Shown: positions 28,875-38,880 of the stretch, piece after piece
How positions within the stretch are numbered: position 1 is the first letter of the stretch
How the letters are laid out: the number at the start of each line of letters is the position of its first letter
Source of the DNA: Serratia oryzae
Lineage (GTDB): Bacteria; Pseudomonadota; Gammaproteobacteria; Enterobacterales; Enterobacteriaceae
Assembly (NCBI RefSeq): GCF_001976145.1
Contig: NZ_MOXD01000003.1
Span: 124,001-188,000 of the forward strand
DNA length: 64,000 nt
Direction: 5' to 3'
Notes under the pieces: generated by a model
Seen by the model: the letters and a program-made list of their open reading frames with translations, nothing else
Database searches by the model: none
What the model was told of the DNA's origin: nothing
Position numbers and translations under genes: made by a program

Positions 28875-28882
28875 GAGCAACC

Positions 28883-29941
28883 ATGACGGTCTTTCATCGC
28901 CTGAATGTCGCAGCCATCGAACGCGAAACGCCGGATGCCGTAGCCATCACGCTGCGCGTGCCGGATGAATTGAAATCTCACTACCGCTATACCCCCGGCC
29001 AACACCTGACGCTGAAAGCCAAGATTAACGGCAAAGAGCTGCGCCGCTGTTATTCCATCTGTAGTGCCCCGCAGGAAGGCCTGTTGCAGATTGGGGTAAA
29101 AGCCATTCACCAGGGGCGTTTCTCATCTTTTATCAACCACGGGCTGCAAGTGGGCGACGAACTGGACGTGATGGTGCCGCAAGGCCGTTTCGGCTACCAG
29201 CCACAGCCCCAAACACGGGGCCACTATCTGGCGATAGCCGCCGGTTCCGGCATTACGCCGATGCTGTCGATTATCAAAGCTACGCTGCAGCAAGAGCCAA
29301 ATAGCCACTTCACGCTGATCTACGGCAACCGCACCAGCCGCTCGGTGATGTTCAAAGAAGCATTGTCGGACCTGAAGAACCGCTATCCACAGCGCTTTCA
29401 GCCCTTGTACCTGTTCAGCCAGGAAAGCCTCGACAGCCCGCTGCTGAGCGGCCGCATCGATCGTGAACATCTGGCCGCCATCGGCAAAACGCTGCTGGAC
29501 TTCAACGACTTCGACCATGCCTTTATCTGCGGCCCAGAAGTGATGATGGACGAGGCGCACACCGTGCTGGAACTGGCCGGTATGCCTGCCGAACGCATTC
29601 ATAGCGAACGCTTCAACACCAGCGGCATCGTTGCCCGCCCGGCCAACAGCGCCAATCGCAATGCCACTCAGGTGGAGATCCAGCTTGATGGCCGCCGCCT
29701 GAAGATCGACGTCGGCACCGAAGATGACAGCATTCTTGATGCTGCCTTACGCCAAGGAGCCGATCTGCCCTACGCCTGCAAGGGCGGCGTCTGCGCCACC
29801 TGCAAATGCAAGCTGAAAGCCGGTGAAGTGGATATGGCGATCAACTACAGCCTGGAGCCGGATCAGTTGGCGGCAGGTTACGTCTTGAGCTGCCAGTCCT
29901 GGCCACGCGGTGAAGGCGTGGTACTGGACTTTGACGTTTAG
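28883..29941 (+). CDS. paaE: PaaE, epoxidase reductase subunit
   Basis: NADPH-dependent reductase that feeds electrons to PaaA. 352 residues: FAD-binding barrel with RRCYSICSAPQEGLLQIGVK, nucleotide-binding part with AAGSGITPMLSIIKATL and YGNRTSRSVMFKE, and a plant-type 2Fe-2S domain at the end with YACKGGVCATCKCKLKAGEV. The start at 28883 (MTVFHRLN) follows AGGAG; the longer frame would overlap paaD by 36 nt. Confidence 0.96.
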   Translation: MTVFHRLNVAAIERETPDAVAITLRVPDELKSHYRYTPGQHLTLKAKINGKELRRCYSICSAPQEGLLQIGVKAIHQGRFSSFINHGLQVGDELDVMVPQGRFGYQPQPQTRGHYLAIAAGSGITPMLSIIKATLQQEPNSHFTLIYGNRTSRSVMFKEALSDLKNRYPQRFQPLYLFSQESLDSPLLSGRIDREHLAAIGKTLLDFNDFDHAFICGPEVMMDEAHTVLELAGMPAERIHSERFNTSGIVARPANSANRNATQVEIQLDGRRLKIDVGTEDDSILDAALRQGADLPYACKGGVCATCKCKLKAGEVDMAINYSLEPDQLAAGYVLSCQSWPRGEGVVLDFDV

Positions 29942-29949
29942 GAGCTGCC

Positions 29950-30723
29950 ATGGAAACCCCTTGGATCCTGCGTGAACAGCATCAGCGCGTAGTAACGCTG
30001 CGGCTGCATCGCCCCGAAGCGCGTAATGCCTTGAGCACCCCATGCCTGAAACAGTTGGTTTACCAGCTTGAACAGGCCGATGCCGACGCGGAAGTGGGTG
30101 CCGTGGTGATCACCGGTGCCGCGCGTTTCTTCGCCGCCGGTGCCGACCTGCGCGAACTGCAACAGCAGGACGTCGCCGCTGCCCTGCTCGATCGCCGCCC
30201 TGTGTTATGGCAGCGCCTGGCGCAATTCAGTAAACCGCTGCTGGCGGCAGTGAACGGCTATGCGCTCGGTGCCGGGTGTGAACTGGCGCTGGCCTGCGAC
30301 ATCGTCATCTGCGGCGAAAGCGCCCGTTTCGGCCTGCCGGAAATCACCCTGGGCCTGATCCCCGGAGCAGGCGGCACGCAGCGCCTGATCCGCTGCGTGG
30401 GCAAGTCCCGCGCCTATCAAATGGTGCTGACCGGCGAGGCGATCGACGCCCGCAGCGCACAGCAGGCCGGGCTGGTGAGCGAAGTCTGCGTCGATGCCCT
30501 GACGCTGGAACGCAGCCAACAGATTGCCCAACGCATCAGCCAGCAGGCCCCGTTGGCGCTGCGCGCCGCCAAGCAGGCACTGAAGCAGGCGCAGGAAATC
30601 GGCCTCAGCCAGGGCTTGCAGATGGAGCGCCAGCAGTTTGTCACGCTGGCCGCTACCGACGATCGCCGTGAAGGCATTGCAGCCTTCTTCGATAAACGCA
30701 CACCGCATTACACAGGGCGCTGA
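29950..30723 (+). CDS. paaF: PaaF, 2,3-dehydroadipyl-CoA hydratase
   Basis: Crotonase-fold enoyl-CoA hydratase of the lower phenylacetate pathway, 257 residues. Oxyanion-hole and active-site segments: TGAARFFAAGADLRELQQQD, NGYALGAGCELALACDIVI and LPEITLGLIPGAGGTQRL (both catalytic Glu-containing loops present). Eight bases separate it from paaE, and paaG follows after 3. Confidence 0.94.
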   Translation: METPWILREQHQRVVTLRLHRPEARNALSTPCLKQLVYQLEQADADAEVGAVVITGAARFFAAGADLRELQQQDVAAALLDRRPVLWQRLAQFSKPLLAAVNGYALGAGCELALACDIVICGESARFGLPEITLGLIPGAGGTQRLIRCVGKSRAYQMVLTGEAIDARSAQQAGLVSEVCVDALTLERSQQIAQRISQQAPLALRAAKQALKQAQEIGLSQGLQMERQQFVTLAATDDRREGIAAFFDKRTPHYTGR

Positions 30724-30726
30724 TTT

Positions 30727-31518
30727 ATGGAAAACGCATTAATTCTCAGCCACGTCGATGCCGGGGTATTAACCATCACCCTGAACCGACCAGACCGGCT
30801 CAACAGTTTCAACGATGAGATGCACCACCAGCTTAGTGAAGCACTGACCCTGGCCGAACGTGACGATAGCGTGCGCTGCGTGCTGATTACCGGTGCCGGG
30901 CGCGGTTTCTGCGCCGGGCAGGATTTGAACGATCGCAACGTCAGCGTGGAACAGGCCGCGCCGGATCTTGGCCTGTCGGTGGAACGTTTCTACAATCCGC
31001 TGATCCGCCGCCTGACCGCGCTGCCAAAACCGATAATCTGTGCGGTCAATGGCGTGGCGGCCGGTGCGGGTGCCGCGCTGGCGCTGGCCTGCGATATCGT
31101 GGTGGCGGCCGACAATGCCAGCTTTATCCAATCCTTCTGCAAACTGGGGCTGGTGCCAGATTCCGGCGGCAGTTGGTTCCTGCCGCGTTTGGCCGGGCAT
31201 GCACGCGCCATGGGTATGGCGCTGTTGGGCGATAAAATCAGCGCTCAACAGGCGTTGGCCTGGGGCATGATCTGGCAGGTGCTGCCCGCCGCAGAACTGG
31301 CCGAACACACGCAAAGCCTGGCCAAACAGTTAGCAACGCAGCCCACTTACGGCCTGGGGTTGATCAAGAAAGCACTCTACAGCTCGGCGACCAACACGCT
31401 CGACCAGCAGTTGGATTTAGAGCGTGATCTGCAGCGTCTGGGGGGCCGCAGCGCCGACTATCGCGAAGGCGTCAGCGCTTTCTTCGCCAAGCGCCCACCG
31501 AATTTCAGCGGGAAATAA
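30727..31518 (+). CDS. paaG: PaaG, epoxyphenylacetyl-CoA isomerase
   Basis: Crotonase-fold isomerase that turns the 1,2-epoxide into oxepin-CoA, 263 residues. Seen: GAGRGFCAGQDLNDRNV, NGVAAGAGAALALACDIVVA and FCKLGLVPDSGGSWFLPRLA. The loop with LVPDSGG (Asp instead of the hydratase Glu) marks the isomerase rather than a hydratase. The C-terminus EGVSAFFAKRPPNFSG is typical. Confidence 0.95.
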   Translation: MENALILSHVDAGVLTITLNRPDRLNSFNDEMHHQLSEALTLAERDDSVRCVLITGAGRGFCAGQDLNDRNVSVEQAAPDLGLSVERFYNPLIRRLTALPKPIICAVNGVAAGAGAALALACDIVVAADNASFIQSFCKLGLVPDSGGSWFLPRLAGHARAMGMALLGDKISAQQALAWGMIWQVLPAAELAEHTQSLAKQLATQPTYGLGLIKKALYSSATNTLDQQLDLERDLQRLGGRSADYREGVSAFFAKRPPNFSGK

Positions 31519-31520
31519 CC

Positions 31521-33038
31521 ATGAATATCACGGGAATGTCAGTGGCGGTGATTGGCGCAGGCACCATGGGGATCGGTATTGCGCAGGTCGCTGCCGCAGC
31601 AGGGCATCAGGTTAAGCTGTTTGATATCGCCCTGCCCGCTGCCGCTCACGCACTCGAGCTGCTCGGGCAGCGGCTGCGCCAACGGGTTGAGGCTGGCAAA
31701 GCCGATGCCCACAGCACAGAGGCTTTACTGGGCAATATCCAGTTGGCCAACTCATTGAACGAACTGGCCAACAGCGGTTTGGTGATAGAAGCGGTAGCTG
31801 AGCAACTGGCGATCAAACAGAGCCTGTTCCGCGATCTGGAAGCCATCTGTTCCCCGAGCGCGCTGTTTGCCAGCAACACCTCATCGCTGTCTATCACCGC
31901 AATTGCCAGCGCGTTGCAGCACCCGCAGCGCATGGCCGGGTTGCACTTCTTCAACCCAGCGCCGTTGATGAAGCTGGTGGAGATCGTCAGCGGGCTGGAA
32001 ACCAGCGCCACAACCTTAGCCGCGCTGCAGGCTTTGGCACAGCACTGGGGGAAGCACAGCGTTCATTGCCGTTCCACGCCGGGCTTTATCGTCAACCGCG
32101 TCGCTCGCCCGTTCTATGGCGAAACACTGCGGGCATTGGAAGAACAGGTCGCCGATCCGGCCACGTTGGATTCCGTGCTGCGTGATGCCGGTGGCTTTGC
32201 CATGGGGCCGCTGCAACTGACGGATCTGATCGGGCAAGACATTAACTACGCCGTTACCGAGTCGGTCTACCATGCGTTCTATCAGGACGGGCGTTATACC
32301 CCTTCGCTGCTGCAGCAGGAACTGGTGGCTGCCGGGCACCTGGGCCGCAAAAGCGGGCGCGGCTTTTACCGCTATGGCAGCGATCATCCCGCACCGCCGC
32401 CCACTTTTGCCGCCAAGGAAAGCGGGGAACTGCCACGTTCAATAACGTTGCACGGCGACTGGTCAGCCATGGCCGAATTTGCCCAGCTCTTGGCCGGAAA
32501 TGCCGGGGCGATCAAACATCCTGGCCAGACCAGCCCAGAGGCGCACATCGATGATGTTACATTTATGTTAACTAATGGCCAGGCAGCCAGCCAGATTGCC
32601 GCAGACATCGGAGCGCCCGTGGTGTTGTTCGATCTGTCCGTCAACTATCAGCACGCACCGGTTATCGCTATCAGCAGCGCGGTACAGAACAGCGCGCCGC
32701 AAACCGCCAAAGTGATCCGCCTGCTGCAGTCGCTGGGCAAACGGGTGATCCACCTGCCGGACTACCCTGGCCTGTTGGTGATGCGCACCGTCGCCATGCT
32801 GAGCAATGAGGCGCTCGACGTGGTGAACAAAGGCGTTGCCAACGCTGCCGATACCGACAATGCCCTGCGCTTTGGCGTCAACTATCCACAAGGGCCACTG
32901 GCCTGGGGCGAAAAGCTCGGCTGGCCGCACATTCTCGCCACGCTGGAAAACCTGCAACGCTATTACGCCGAGCCGCGTTATCGCCCCATGCCGCTATTGC
33001 GCTGCTATGCCGCTAATTATTCAGGAGCCAAATGCTGA
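31521..33038 (+). CDS. paaH: PaaH, 3-hydroxyadipyl-CoA dehydrogenase
   Basis: NAD-dependent dehydrogenase giving 3-oxoadipyl-CoA. 505 residues, somewhat longer than E. coli PaaH (475). Rossmann motif VIGAGTMGIGIAQVAAAAGH, catalytic region GLHFFNPAPLMKLVEIVSG and HCRSTPGFIVNRVARPFYGE. A second, C-terminal dehydrogenase-type domain contains LPDYPGLLVMRTVAMLSNEA and NYPQGPLAWGEKLG. It starts 2 nt after paaG and its stop overlaps the paaI start. Confidence 0.95.
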   Translation: MNITGMSVAVIGAGTMGIGIAQVAAAAGHQVKLFDIALPAAAHALELLGQRLRQRVEAGKADAHSTEALLGNIQLANSLNELANSGLVIEAVAEQLAIKQSLFRDLEAICSPSALFASNTSSLSITAIASALQHPQRMAGLHFFNPAPLMKLVEIVSGLETSATTLAALQALAQHWGKHSVHCRSTPGFIVNRVARPFYGETLRALEEQVADPATLDSVLRDAGGFAMGPLQLTDLIGQDINYAVTESVYHAFYQDGRYTPSLLQQELVAAGHLGRKSGRGFYRYGSDHPAPPPTFAAKESGELPRSITLHGDWSAMAEFAQLLAGNAGAIKHPGQTSPEAHIDDVTFMLTNGQAASQIAADIGAPVVLFDLSVNYQHAPVIAISSAVQNSAPQTAKVIRLLQSLGKRVIHLPDYPGLLVMRTVAMLSNEALDVVNKGVANAADTDNALRFGVNYPQGPLAWGEKLGWPHILATLENLQRYYAEPRYRPMPLLRCYAANYSGAKC

Positions 33039-33478
33039 TGAATGCCAACACTCCCCGCGCGCTGGCCCAGCGCTGCGCCGAACAGATGTTTAAACAAGAT
33101 ACCTGCGCCCAGGCGATGGGTATGCAAGTGGACGCCGTGGATGCTGGCTTCGCGCAGGTCAGCATGATCGTCGGCCCGCAAATGCTTAACGGCCACCAAA
33201 CCTGCCACGGCGGCCAACTGTTCAGCCTGGCGGACACCGCATTTGCCTACGCCTGTAACAGCCAAGGGCTGGCGGCGGTGGCTTCTGGCTGCAGCATCGA
33301 TTTCATCCGCCCGGCAGTGGCTGGCGATCGCCTCACCGCCAGCGCAGAAGTGCGCCATCAGGGTAAAACCACCGGGTTATATGACGTCGAGATCGTCAAT
33401 CAACAGGGTAAAACCGTCGCCTGGTTCCGTGGCCGTGCCCATCGCCTGGGCCACAGCATTTTAGGAGAACAACCATGA
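33032..33478 (+). CDS. paaI: PaaI, hydroxyphenylacetyl-CoA thioesterase
   Basis: 148-residue hot-dog thioesterase that rescues CoA from dead-end hydroxyphenylacetyl-CoA. Catalytic Asp is in CHGGQLFSLADTAFAYACNS. GGAG lies 5 nt before the ATG at 33032 (another in-frame ATG is at 33038). Overlaps paaH by 7 nt and paaJ by 4 nt (ATGA). Confidence 0.94.
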   Translation: MLMNANTPRALAQRCAEQMFKQDTCAQAMGMQVDAVDAGFAQVSMIVGPQMLNGHQTCHGGQLFSLADTAFAYACNSQGLAAVASGCSIDFIRPAVAGDRLTASAEVRHQGKTTGLYDVEIVNQQGKTVAWFRGRAHRLGHSILGEQP

Positions 33479-34680
33479 ATCAGGCCTTTATCTGCGATGG
33501 CGTGCGCACGCCGATCGGCCGTTATGGCGGCGCGTTAGCCAACGTACGTACCGACGATCTGGCCGCCCTGCCGCTGCGCGCTTTGTTGGAGCGCTACCCA
33601 CATGTCGATTGGTCGCGGGTGGATGATGTGATCCTCGGCTGTGCCAATCAGGCGGGGGAAGACAACCGCAATCTGGCCCGCATGGCGGCGCTGCTGGCTG
33701 GGTTACCGCTGAGCGTTTCCGGCACCACCCTTAACCGCCTGTGCGGTTCAGGCTTGGATGCATTGGCGATGGCGGCGCGCAGTATCAAAGCCGGAGAAGC
33801 CAGCCTGGTGCTGGCCGGTGGTGCAGAGTCGATGACCCGCGCCCCGCTGGTGATGGGTAAAGCCGACAGCGCCTTCAGCCGCCAGGCGCAACTGTTCGAC
33901 ACCACCATTGGCTGGCGCTTTGTGAATCCCCAGATGCACGCCGCTTTCGGCACCGACTCCATGCCGGAAACGGCCGAAAACGTTGCCGCACAGTTTGCTA
34001 TCAGCCGTGCCGATCAGGACGCTTTTGCCTTACGCAGCCAGCAACGCACCGCACAGGCGCAACAGAAAGGGATCCTGGCACAGGAAATCATCCCGGTTAG
34101 CCTCACCAGCAAGAAGGGAGTGATTAGCCAGTTTGCCGAAGACGAGCACCCGCGCGCGGAAACCACGCTGGAACAATTACAAAAACTGAAAACCCCGTTC
34201 CGCCAACCGGGCAGCGTTACCGCTGGTAATGCTTCGGGCGTGAACGACGGCGCCGCCGCGCTGATCGTCGCTTCCGAAGCCATGGCCCTGCAGCAAGGTT
34301 TAACCCCCCGGGCGCGCATCGTCGCCACCGCCACCTGCGGCGTTGAGCCCCGGCTGATGGGGATTGGCCCACTTCCGGCCACCCGCAAGGTGCTGGAGAT
34401 CGCCGGATTAAGCCTGGCACAGATGGATGTGATTGAACTTAACGAAGCCTTTGCCGCACAGGCGCTGGCGGTATTACGCCAGCTTGGCCTGCCGGACGAT
34501 GCCGAGCAGGTAAACCCCAACGGTGGCGCCATCGCCCTCGGCCATCCATTGGGTATGAGCGGTGCGCGCCTGGCGCTGGCCGCGCTGTTTGAACTGGAAC
34601 GGCGAGCCGGCCGCTACGCTCTGTGCACCATGTGCATCGGCGTCGGCCAGGGTATTGCCATAATTATTGAACGTGTCTAA
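33475..34680 (+). CDS. paaJ: PaaJ, 3-oxoadipyl-CoA thiolase
   Basis: Type II thiolase of 401 residues that cleaves 3-oxoadipyl-CoA, and the dehydrosuberyl-CoA intermediate, to acetyl-CoA and a shorter acyl-CoA. Nucleophilic Cys in [42 protein letters not shown], His in [18 protein letters not shown], and second Cys in [16 protein letters not shown]. All catalytic residues are present. Confidence 0.96.
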   Translation: MNQAFICDGVRTPIGRYGGALANVRTDDLAALPLRALLERYPHVDWSRVDDVILGCANQAGEDNRNLARMAALLAGLPLSVSGTTLNRLCGSGLDALAMAARSIKAGEASLVLAGGAESMTRAPLVMGKADSAFSRQAQLFDTTIGWRFVNPQMHAAFGTDSMPETAENVAAQFAISRADQDAFALRSQQRTAQAQQKGILAQEIIPVSLTSKKGVISQFAEDEHPRAETTLEQLQKLKTPFRQPGSVTAGNASGVNDGAAALIVASEAMALQQGLTPRARIVATATCGVEPRLMGIGPLPATRKVLEIAGLSLAQMDVIELNEAFAAQALAVLRQLGLPDDAEQVNPNGGAIALGHPLGMSGARLALAALFELERRAGRYALCTMCIGVGQGIAIIIERV

Positions 34681-34697
34681 TTTCTGAGGCTAAAAAG

Positions 34698-36005
34698 ATG
34701 ACTACAAATCCACGGCCACTCGACGCGATTGAGTTTGCTTCACGCGACGAAATAGAAGCATTACAGCTGGAACGCCTGCAATGGACCCTACACCATGCTT
34801 ACAACAATGTGCCGATGTATCGACGCAAGTTCGATCAGGCGGGCGTGCATCCCAGCGATCTGCGGCAGTTAAGCGATCTGGCACGCTTCCCTTACACCAC
34901 CAAACAGGATCTGCGCGATAACTACCCGTTCGACACCTTCGCCGTGCCAATGGAACAGGTGGTGCGCATTCATGCTTCTTCTGGCACCACCGGTCGCCCT
35001 ACGGTGGTGGGCTACACCCAGCGCGATATCGATACCTGGGCGGATATTGTCGCCCGCTGCCTGCGCTCTGCCGGGGCCACCGCTAAAGATAAAATCCACG
35101 TTGCCTACGGTTACGGCCTGTTTACCGGCGGGCTGGGAGCACACTATGGCGCAGAGCGCTTAGGCGCAACGGTGATCCCGATGTCCGGCGGCCAAACGGA
35201 GAAACAGGTGCAGTTGATCCTGGATTTTAAACCCGACGTGATCATGGTAACCCCTTCTTACTGCCTGACGCTGATCGATGAACTGGAGCGCAAAATGGGC
35301 GGCGACGCGCGGAGCTGTTCACTGCGCTTGGGGGTGTTTGGGGCCGAGCCTTGGACTGAGGCGCTGCGCCACGAGATTGAAACACGCATGGGGATTAAGG
35401 CACTGGATATTTATGGCCTCTCCGAAGTGATGGGCCCCGGCGTGGCGATGGAGTGCGCGGAAAGCGGTGGTGGCCCCACCATCTGGGAAGACCATTTCCT
35501 GCCGGAGATTATCAACCCGGACAACGGCCTTACGCTCCCGGACGGCGAACACGGCGAACTGGTTTTCACCACGCTGACCAAAGAAGCACTGCCGGTGATC
35601 CGCTATCGCACGCGGGATCTCACCCGCCTGCTGCCGGGTGACGCGCGCAATATGCGCCGCATGGGCAAAATCACCGGCCGCTCCGACGATATGCTGATCA
35701 TCCGCGGTGTGAACGTGTTCCCATCGCAGGTGGAAGAACAGATTATGCAGTTTGAGCATCTGTCGCCGCATTACCAACTGCAGGTAAGCCGCGCCGGGCA
35801 CCTGGATACCCTGGCGGTGCGGGTAGAATTGAAAGAGTCGGCGCTCACGCTCAGCCACCAGCAACGTTGTGATATCTGCCACCAACTGCGTCACCATATT
35901 AAGTCGATTGTCGGTGTCAGCACCGACGTCAGCATTGCCAACTGCGGCGATATTCCACGCTCGGAAGGCAAGGCCCAGCGGGTGATTGACCTGCGGCCAC
36001 GCTAG
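34698..36005 (+). CDS. paaK: PaaK, phenylacetate-CoA ligase
   Basis: AMP-forming ligase that starts the pathway by making phenylacetyl-CoA, 435 residues. Phosphate-binding motif HASSGTTGRPTVVGYTQRD, then YGYGLFTGGLGAHYGAERLG, DIYGLSEVMGPGVAMEC and the hinge RYRTRDLTRLLPG; C-terminal domain with GRSDDMLIIRGVNVFPSQVE. It is the last gene of the operon: a 12-bp hairpin follows, and paaX is displaced by about 8 kb. Confidence 0.97.
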   Translation: MTTNPRPLDAIEFASRDEIEALQLERLQWTLHHAYNNVPMYRRKFDQAGVHPSDLRQLSDLARFPYTTKQDLRDNYPFDTFAVPMEQVVRIHASSGTTGRPTVVGYTQRDIDTWADIVARCLRSAGATAKDKIHVAYGYGLFTGGLGAHYGAERLGATVIPMSGGQTEKQVQLILDFKPDVIMVTPSYCLTLIDELERKMGGDARSCSLRLGVFGAEPWTEALRHEIETRMGIKALDIYGLSEVMGPGVAMECAESGGGPTIWEDHFLPEIINPDNGLTLPDGEHGELVFTTLTKEALPVIRYRTRDLTRLLPGDARNMRRMGKITGRSDDMLIIRGVNVFPSQVEEQIMQFEHLSPHYQLQVSRAGHLDTLAVRVELKESALTLSHQQRCDICHQLRHHIKSIVGVSTDVSIANCGDIPRSEGKAQRVIDLRPR

Positions 36006-36027
36006 TTATTCCTCGCATTCTTCTCAA

Positions 36028-36068
36028 GGGCAGTCTCTTGATCAGCGCCCCTGATTAAGAGACTGCCC
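36028..36068 (+). terminator. Long hairpin closing the paaA-K operon
   Basis: GGGCAGTCTCTT (36028-36039) pairs with AAGAGACTGCCC (36057-36068); ATCAG/CTGAT extend the stem inside. It begins 23 nt after the paaK stop. It is a strong inverted repeat but lacks a U-run, so it may end or protect the transcript. Confidence 0.65.
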
Positions 36069-36681
36069 CATTTCCAGATAAGTCTTGATGACCGCTTTAA
36101 TCTGCAAAGAATTGCCCGTTATCCCATTCATGTTCGATGCCCATAAGGATTATGCATCTAACCTTCATGAAGCCTGGCAAGCGAGATAAGATTGGTTACA
36201 GAATCAACATCTCGGCTGATGCTAAATTGTGGTGTGCAAATATTCATATTAAGAATATGCAATGCCAACAATTGCACTAATTAGCACCATCATTATATCA
36301 ACAATCACGATGATTAGGATTATTCTAACAAAAATAATTAAAATAGAGAGTCAAAAAGAAGTCCGATAGCAATACCCTTACTATCCATTGTAATAATTAT
36401 CGTTATTTTTCAATTTGTTATAAGTATTTAATCAAATCTACGATTATTCTATTGACCTTCCACTTAGGTGAAGGTTTACGTTAAAGAGACAGAAATGCTC
36501 CATAGTTAACATCGCATTACTCAAAAAGTATGCTCATGTTAATAAATATGGTTGTGCTCAATGCCTAATACATCCTAGCTAAATGCTAGGCTAAAAATTT
36601 CATACAGTAAAGATGTACAATGCTTTATTTATATACCTATTCTTAAGGTTAAAAACGCTAACATAGTTAAAGGTAAATGAA
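36069..36681. other. AT-rich spacer at the left edge of the inserted segment
   Basis: No gene recognised in about 600 bp. Base composition changes sharply to AT-rich compared with paaK. This is the likely left border of the DNA that separates paaK from paaX. No transposase, integrase or clear direct repeat was found by eye. Confidence 0.5.
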
Positions 36682-37557
36682 ATGAAACTGACTGAAATTA
36701 ACTTAAATAAGTTAGAAAGAAAGATAATTGGCATCATTAGCAATGATATTAAATTAATCACACCCCAAATACCCGTCATTTATCTTGAAGGTGGGCACTA
36801 TGATCCCCGCTATCCCGTCACTGAGTTTTCTGTCACCTCACTACATCATGCTTTAAACATTGCCAATAACGCGATTATTAATCATAAAAAAAATCTCAAG
36901 ATATCACTTGGTGTATTAGTTGATGACTTGGGATTACAGTGTGGCGCTGATTATTGCGACATATCCCCCCTACCAGAAAATATAATTAATGAAGAAGAAT
37001 CCACTGGTGAATTGCCTCTCTCACTAGAGGGAATCCTAGCGAAATATACTATTGTTAAACGTGAACGTGTCATTGTACAAGGCGAAAGAAATTGTAAGAA
37101 TCGCGGCATACAAACATTAAGGCGCACTCTTAATCAGCATAATAAAACACCATTTCCTGAATTAGATATTGAAGAAGAAAGTGGAACCCAGGCTTCTAAA
37201 ATATTTTTTATAAATGAGGATGGGCAACGCATCGTACTCTCTGAGTCTAAATCGAAAGATGTTTGGATCGCTAAATGCCCTCTCATTATGGCCCAGCATT
37301 ACAGTGATGTATATCATAGGGTTTCAAGGCTTCACCCGCAAACCCACTCCGTTCATATTATCGACTTTTCTGAAACTGATGATTATAACAAAGTCATTAA
37401 TGGTGCCGATGTCGCAATAAAGCTTTTCCTAGCGAAGGAACAGACTGCCAATAGAGAAGTGAAAATCACCAATGTATTTCTCTCTCCCTACGAGGAGGAG
37501 GATTATATTATTCATTCCACATCTAATAAAGTTGAAGCATTAGAAACGGAAGTATGA
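36682..37557 (+). CDS. Unrecognised 291-aa protein, first gene of a PLP-enzyme cassette
   Basis: AAGG lies about 8 nt before the ATG. The protein begins MKLTEINLNKLERKIIGIIS, has no signal peptide or membrane helix, and reads as a soluble mixed alpha/beta protein with an acidic middle (NEEEST, LDIEEESG). Possible landmarks are LEGGHYDPRYPVTEF, LVDDLGLQCGADYCDI (two close Cys) and GERNCKNRGIQTLRRTL. I do not recognise a family. It is AT-rich, unlike the flanking paa genes, and is followed by a cysteine desulfurase after 36 nt, so it may be a partner or substrate-handling protein for sulfur transfer; this is a guess. Confidence 0.75.
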   Translation: MKLTEINLNKLERKIIGIISNDIKLITPQIPVIYLEGGHYDPRYPVTEFSVTSLHHALNIANNAIINHKKNLKISLGVLVDDLGLQCGADYCDISPLPENIINEEESTGELPLSLEGILAKYTIVKRERVIVQGERNCKNRGIQTLRRTLNQHNKTPFPELDIEEESGTQASKIFFINEDGQRIVLSESKSKDVWIAKCPLIMAQHYSDVYHRVSRLHPQTHSVHIIDFSETDDYNKVINGADVAIKLFLAKEQTANREVKITNVFLSPYEEEDYIIHSTSNKVEALETEV

Positions 37558-37593
37558 TTTTTTACCGTTAATTCTATATAAGGGATATTCCAC

Positions 37594-38799
37594 ATGTCTG
37601 CAGAAAATCACACAGCTAAAAAAGCACCAGTATATCTTGATTATAATGCAACAACACCTTGCGACGAAATGGTTCTGAAAGAGATGCTCCCCTTTTTTTG
37701 TGATCACTTTGGAAATGCTGCAAGTATATCAAGCCAGCATGGTTTAAAGGCGCACTTGGCCGTTGAACGAAGTAGAGAACAAATTGCCAGTTTATTGCAC
37801 GCCAACTCCAATGAAATTATCTTCACATCTGGAGCCTCTGAGAGCAACAACTTAGGGCTACGTGGTGTTTACGCGGCTTGCCAACACCAGGGGAATCATA
37901 TTATTTCGTCTTCTATCGAACACTCCGCAACATTAGCAACCTTAAAAGATTTAGAGCGCACCGGTGCAAGAGTCTCTTTAATTAAACCCAAAAAAGATGG
38001 CAGCTTTAACCTTGAGGCTCTCAAGACGTTAATTACACCAGAAACAATTCTCATTTCAGTGATGTATGCAAATAATGAACTGGGCGTCATTAATCCAATC
38101 GAAGAAATAGCCGCCATTGCCAAGCAGCATAATATTTTATTTATGTGCGATGCGACCCAGGCCGTGGGAAAAATCCCCATTAACCTGAAAGAATGCCCTA
38201 TTGATATTCTTACCTGTTCAGCTCATAAGGTTTATGGGCCAAAGGGGATAGGTGCATTATACCTTCGGCGGGAAAAGGGTAAAAAGGTTGTGGATATTCG
38301 CCCTCAGATTACTGGAGGAAACAGTGAGCAAGGAATGCGGGGGGGGACATTAAATGTGCCAGGGATTGTAGGCTTCGGTAAAGCCGCCGAGTTAGCCTCC
38401 CATAAGCTCGGTTTAGAGATGAAGCAGTACCAATATCAACGTGATAAACTTGAAAAAGAACTGATGCAAGTCGGCAATATTCAGGTGAATGGCGGGGCAT
38501 GTCGTCGTTTACCTCATGTTTCAAATATATCCTTCAAAAATGTTGATGGGAGCAAGTTATTAAACATATTAAAAAAGAGCCTCTCCATCAGCACCGGCTC
38601 AGCATGTTCATCAAGCAACCTCACTCCTAGTCATGTATTAATAGAATTAGGGTTATCAGAGGAGTTGGCCCAAGCCACCATTCGTTTCAGCCTAGGGCGA
38701 CAGACAACAGATGAGGATATTGAATTTACAATAACAGAAATTCATAAGGCCCTTCGGGTACTATCTCCAGCTTTTGCTGAGGTAACGCCTACGCCATAA
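37594..38799 (+). CDS. Cysteine desulfurase, NifS/IscS type
   Basis: 401-residue PLP enzyme that takes sulfur from L-cysteine as a persulfide. Seen: VYLDYNATTPCDEMVLKEML, FTSGASESNNLGLRG, HSATLATLKDLE, VMYANNELGVINPIEEIA, DATQAVGKIPI, PLP Lys in CSAHKVYGPKGIGALYL, and catalytic Cys in ISTGSACSSSNLTPSHVL (class I type with a flexible loop). No IscU, IscA, Fdx or Suf genes are nearby, so it is not a housekeeping isc locus. Middle gene of a three-gene AT-rich unit between paaK and paaX; more likely a dedicated sulfur donor. Confidence 0.92.
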   Translation: MSAENHTAKKAPVYLDYNATTPCDEMVLKEMLPFFCDHFGNAASISSQHGLKAHLAVERSREQIASLLHANSNEIIFTSGASESNNLGLRGVYAACQHQGNHIISSSIEHSATLATLKDLERTGARVSLIKPKKDGSFNLEALKTLITPETILISVMYANNELGVINPIEEIAAIAKQHNILFMCDATQAVGKIPINLKECPIDILTCSAHKVYGPKGIGALYLRREKGKKVVDIRPQITGGNSEQGMRGGTLNVPGIVGFGKAAELASHKLGLEMKQYQYQRDKLEKELMQVGNIQVNGGACRRLPHVSNISFKNVDGSKLLNILKKSLSISTGSACSSSNLTPSHVLIELGLSEELAQATIRFSLGRQTTDEDIEFTITEIHKALRVLSPAFAEVTPTP

Positions 38800-38880
38800 A
38801 AATAAGCACTAAAAATATTCATGACTCCTGTTTCCACTTAGTGAAAACAGGTCAATTTAAGTGGTGAGAGTATAAAGATT

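Noticed and set aside
37594..38799. DNA phosphorothioation (dnd) or isc operon
   Set aside because: The cysteine desulfurase has neither dndBCDE nor iscU/hscB/fdx neighbours.
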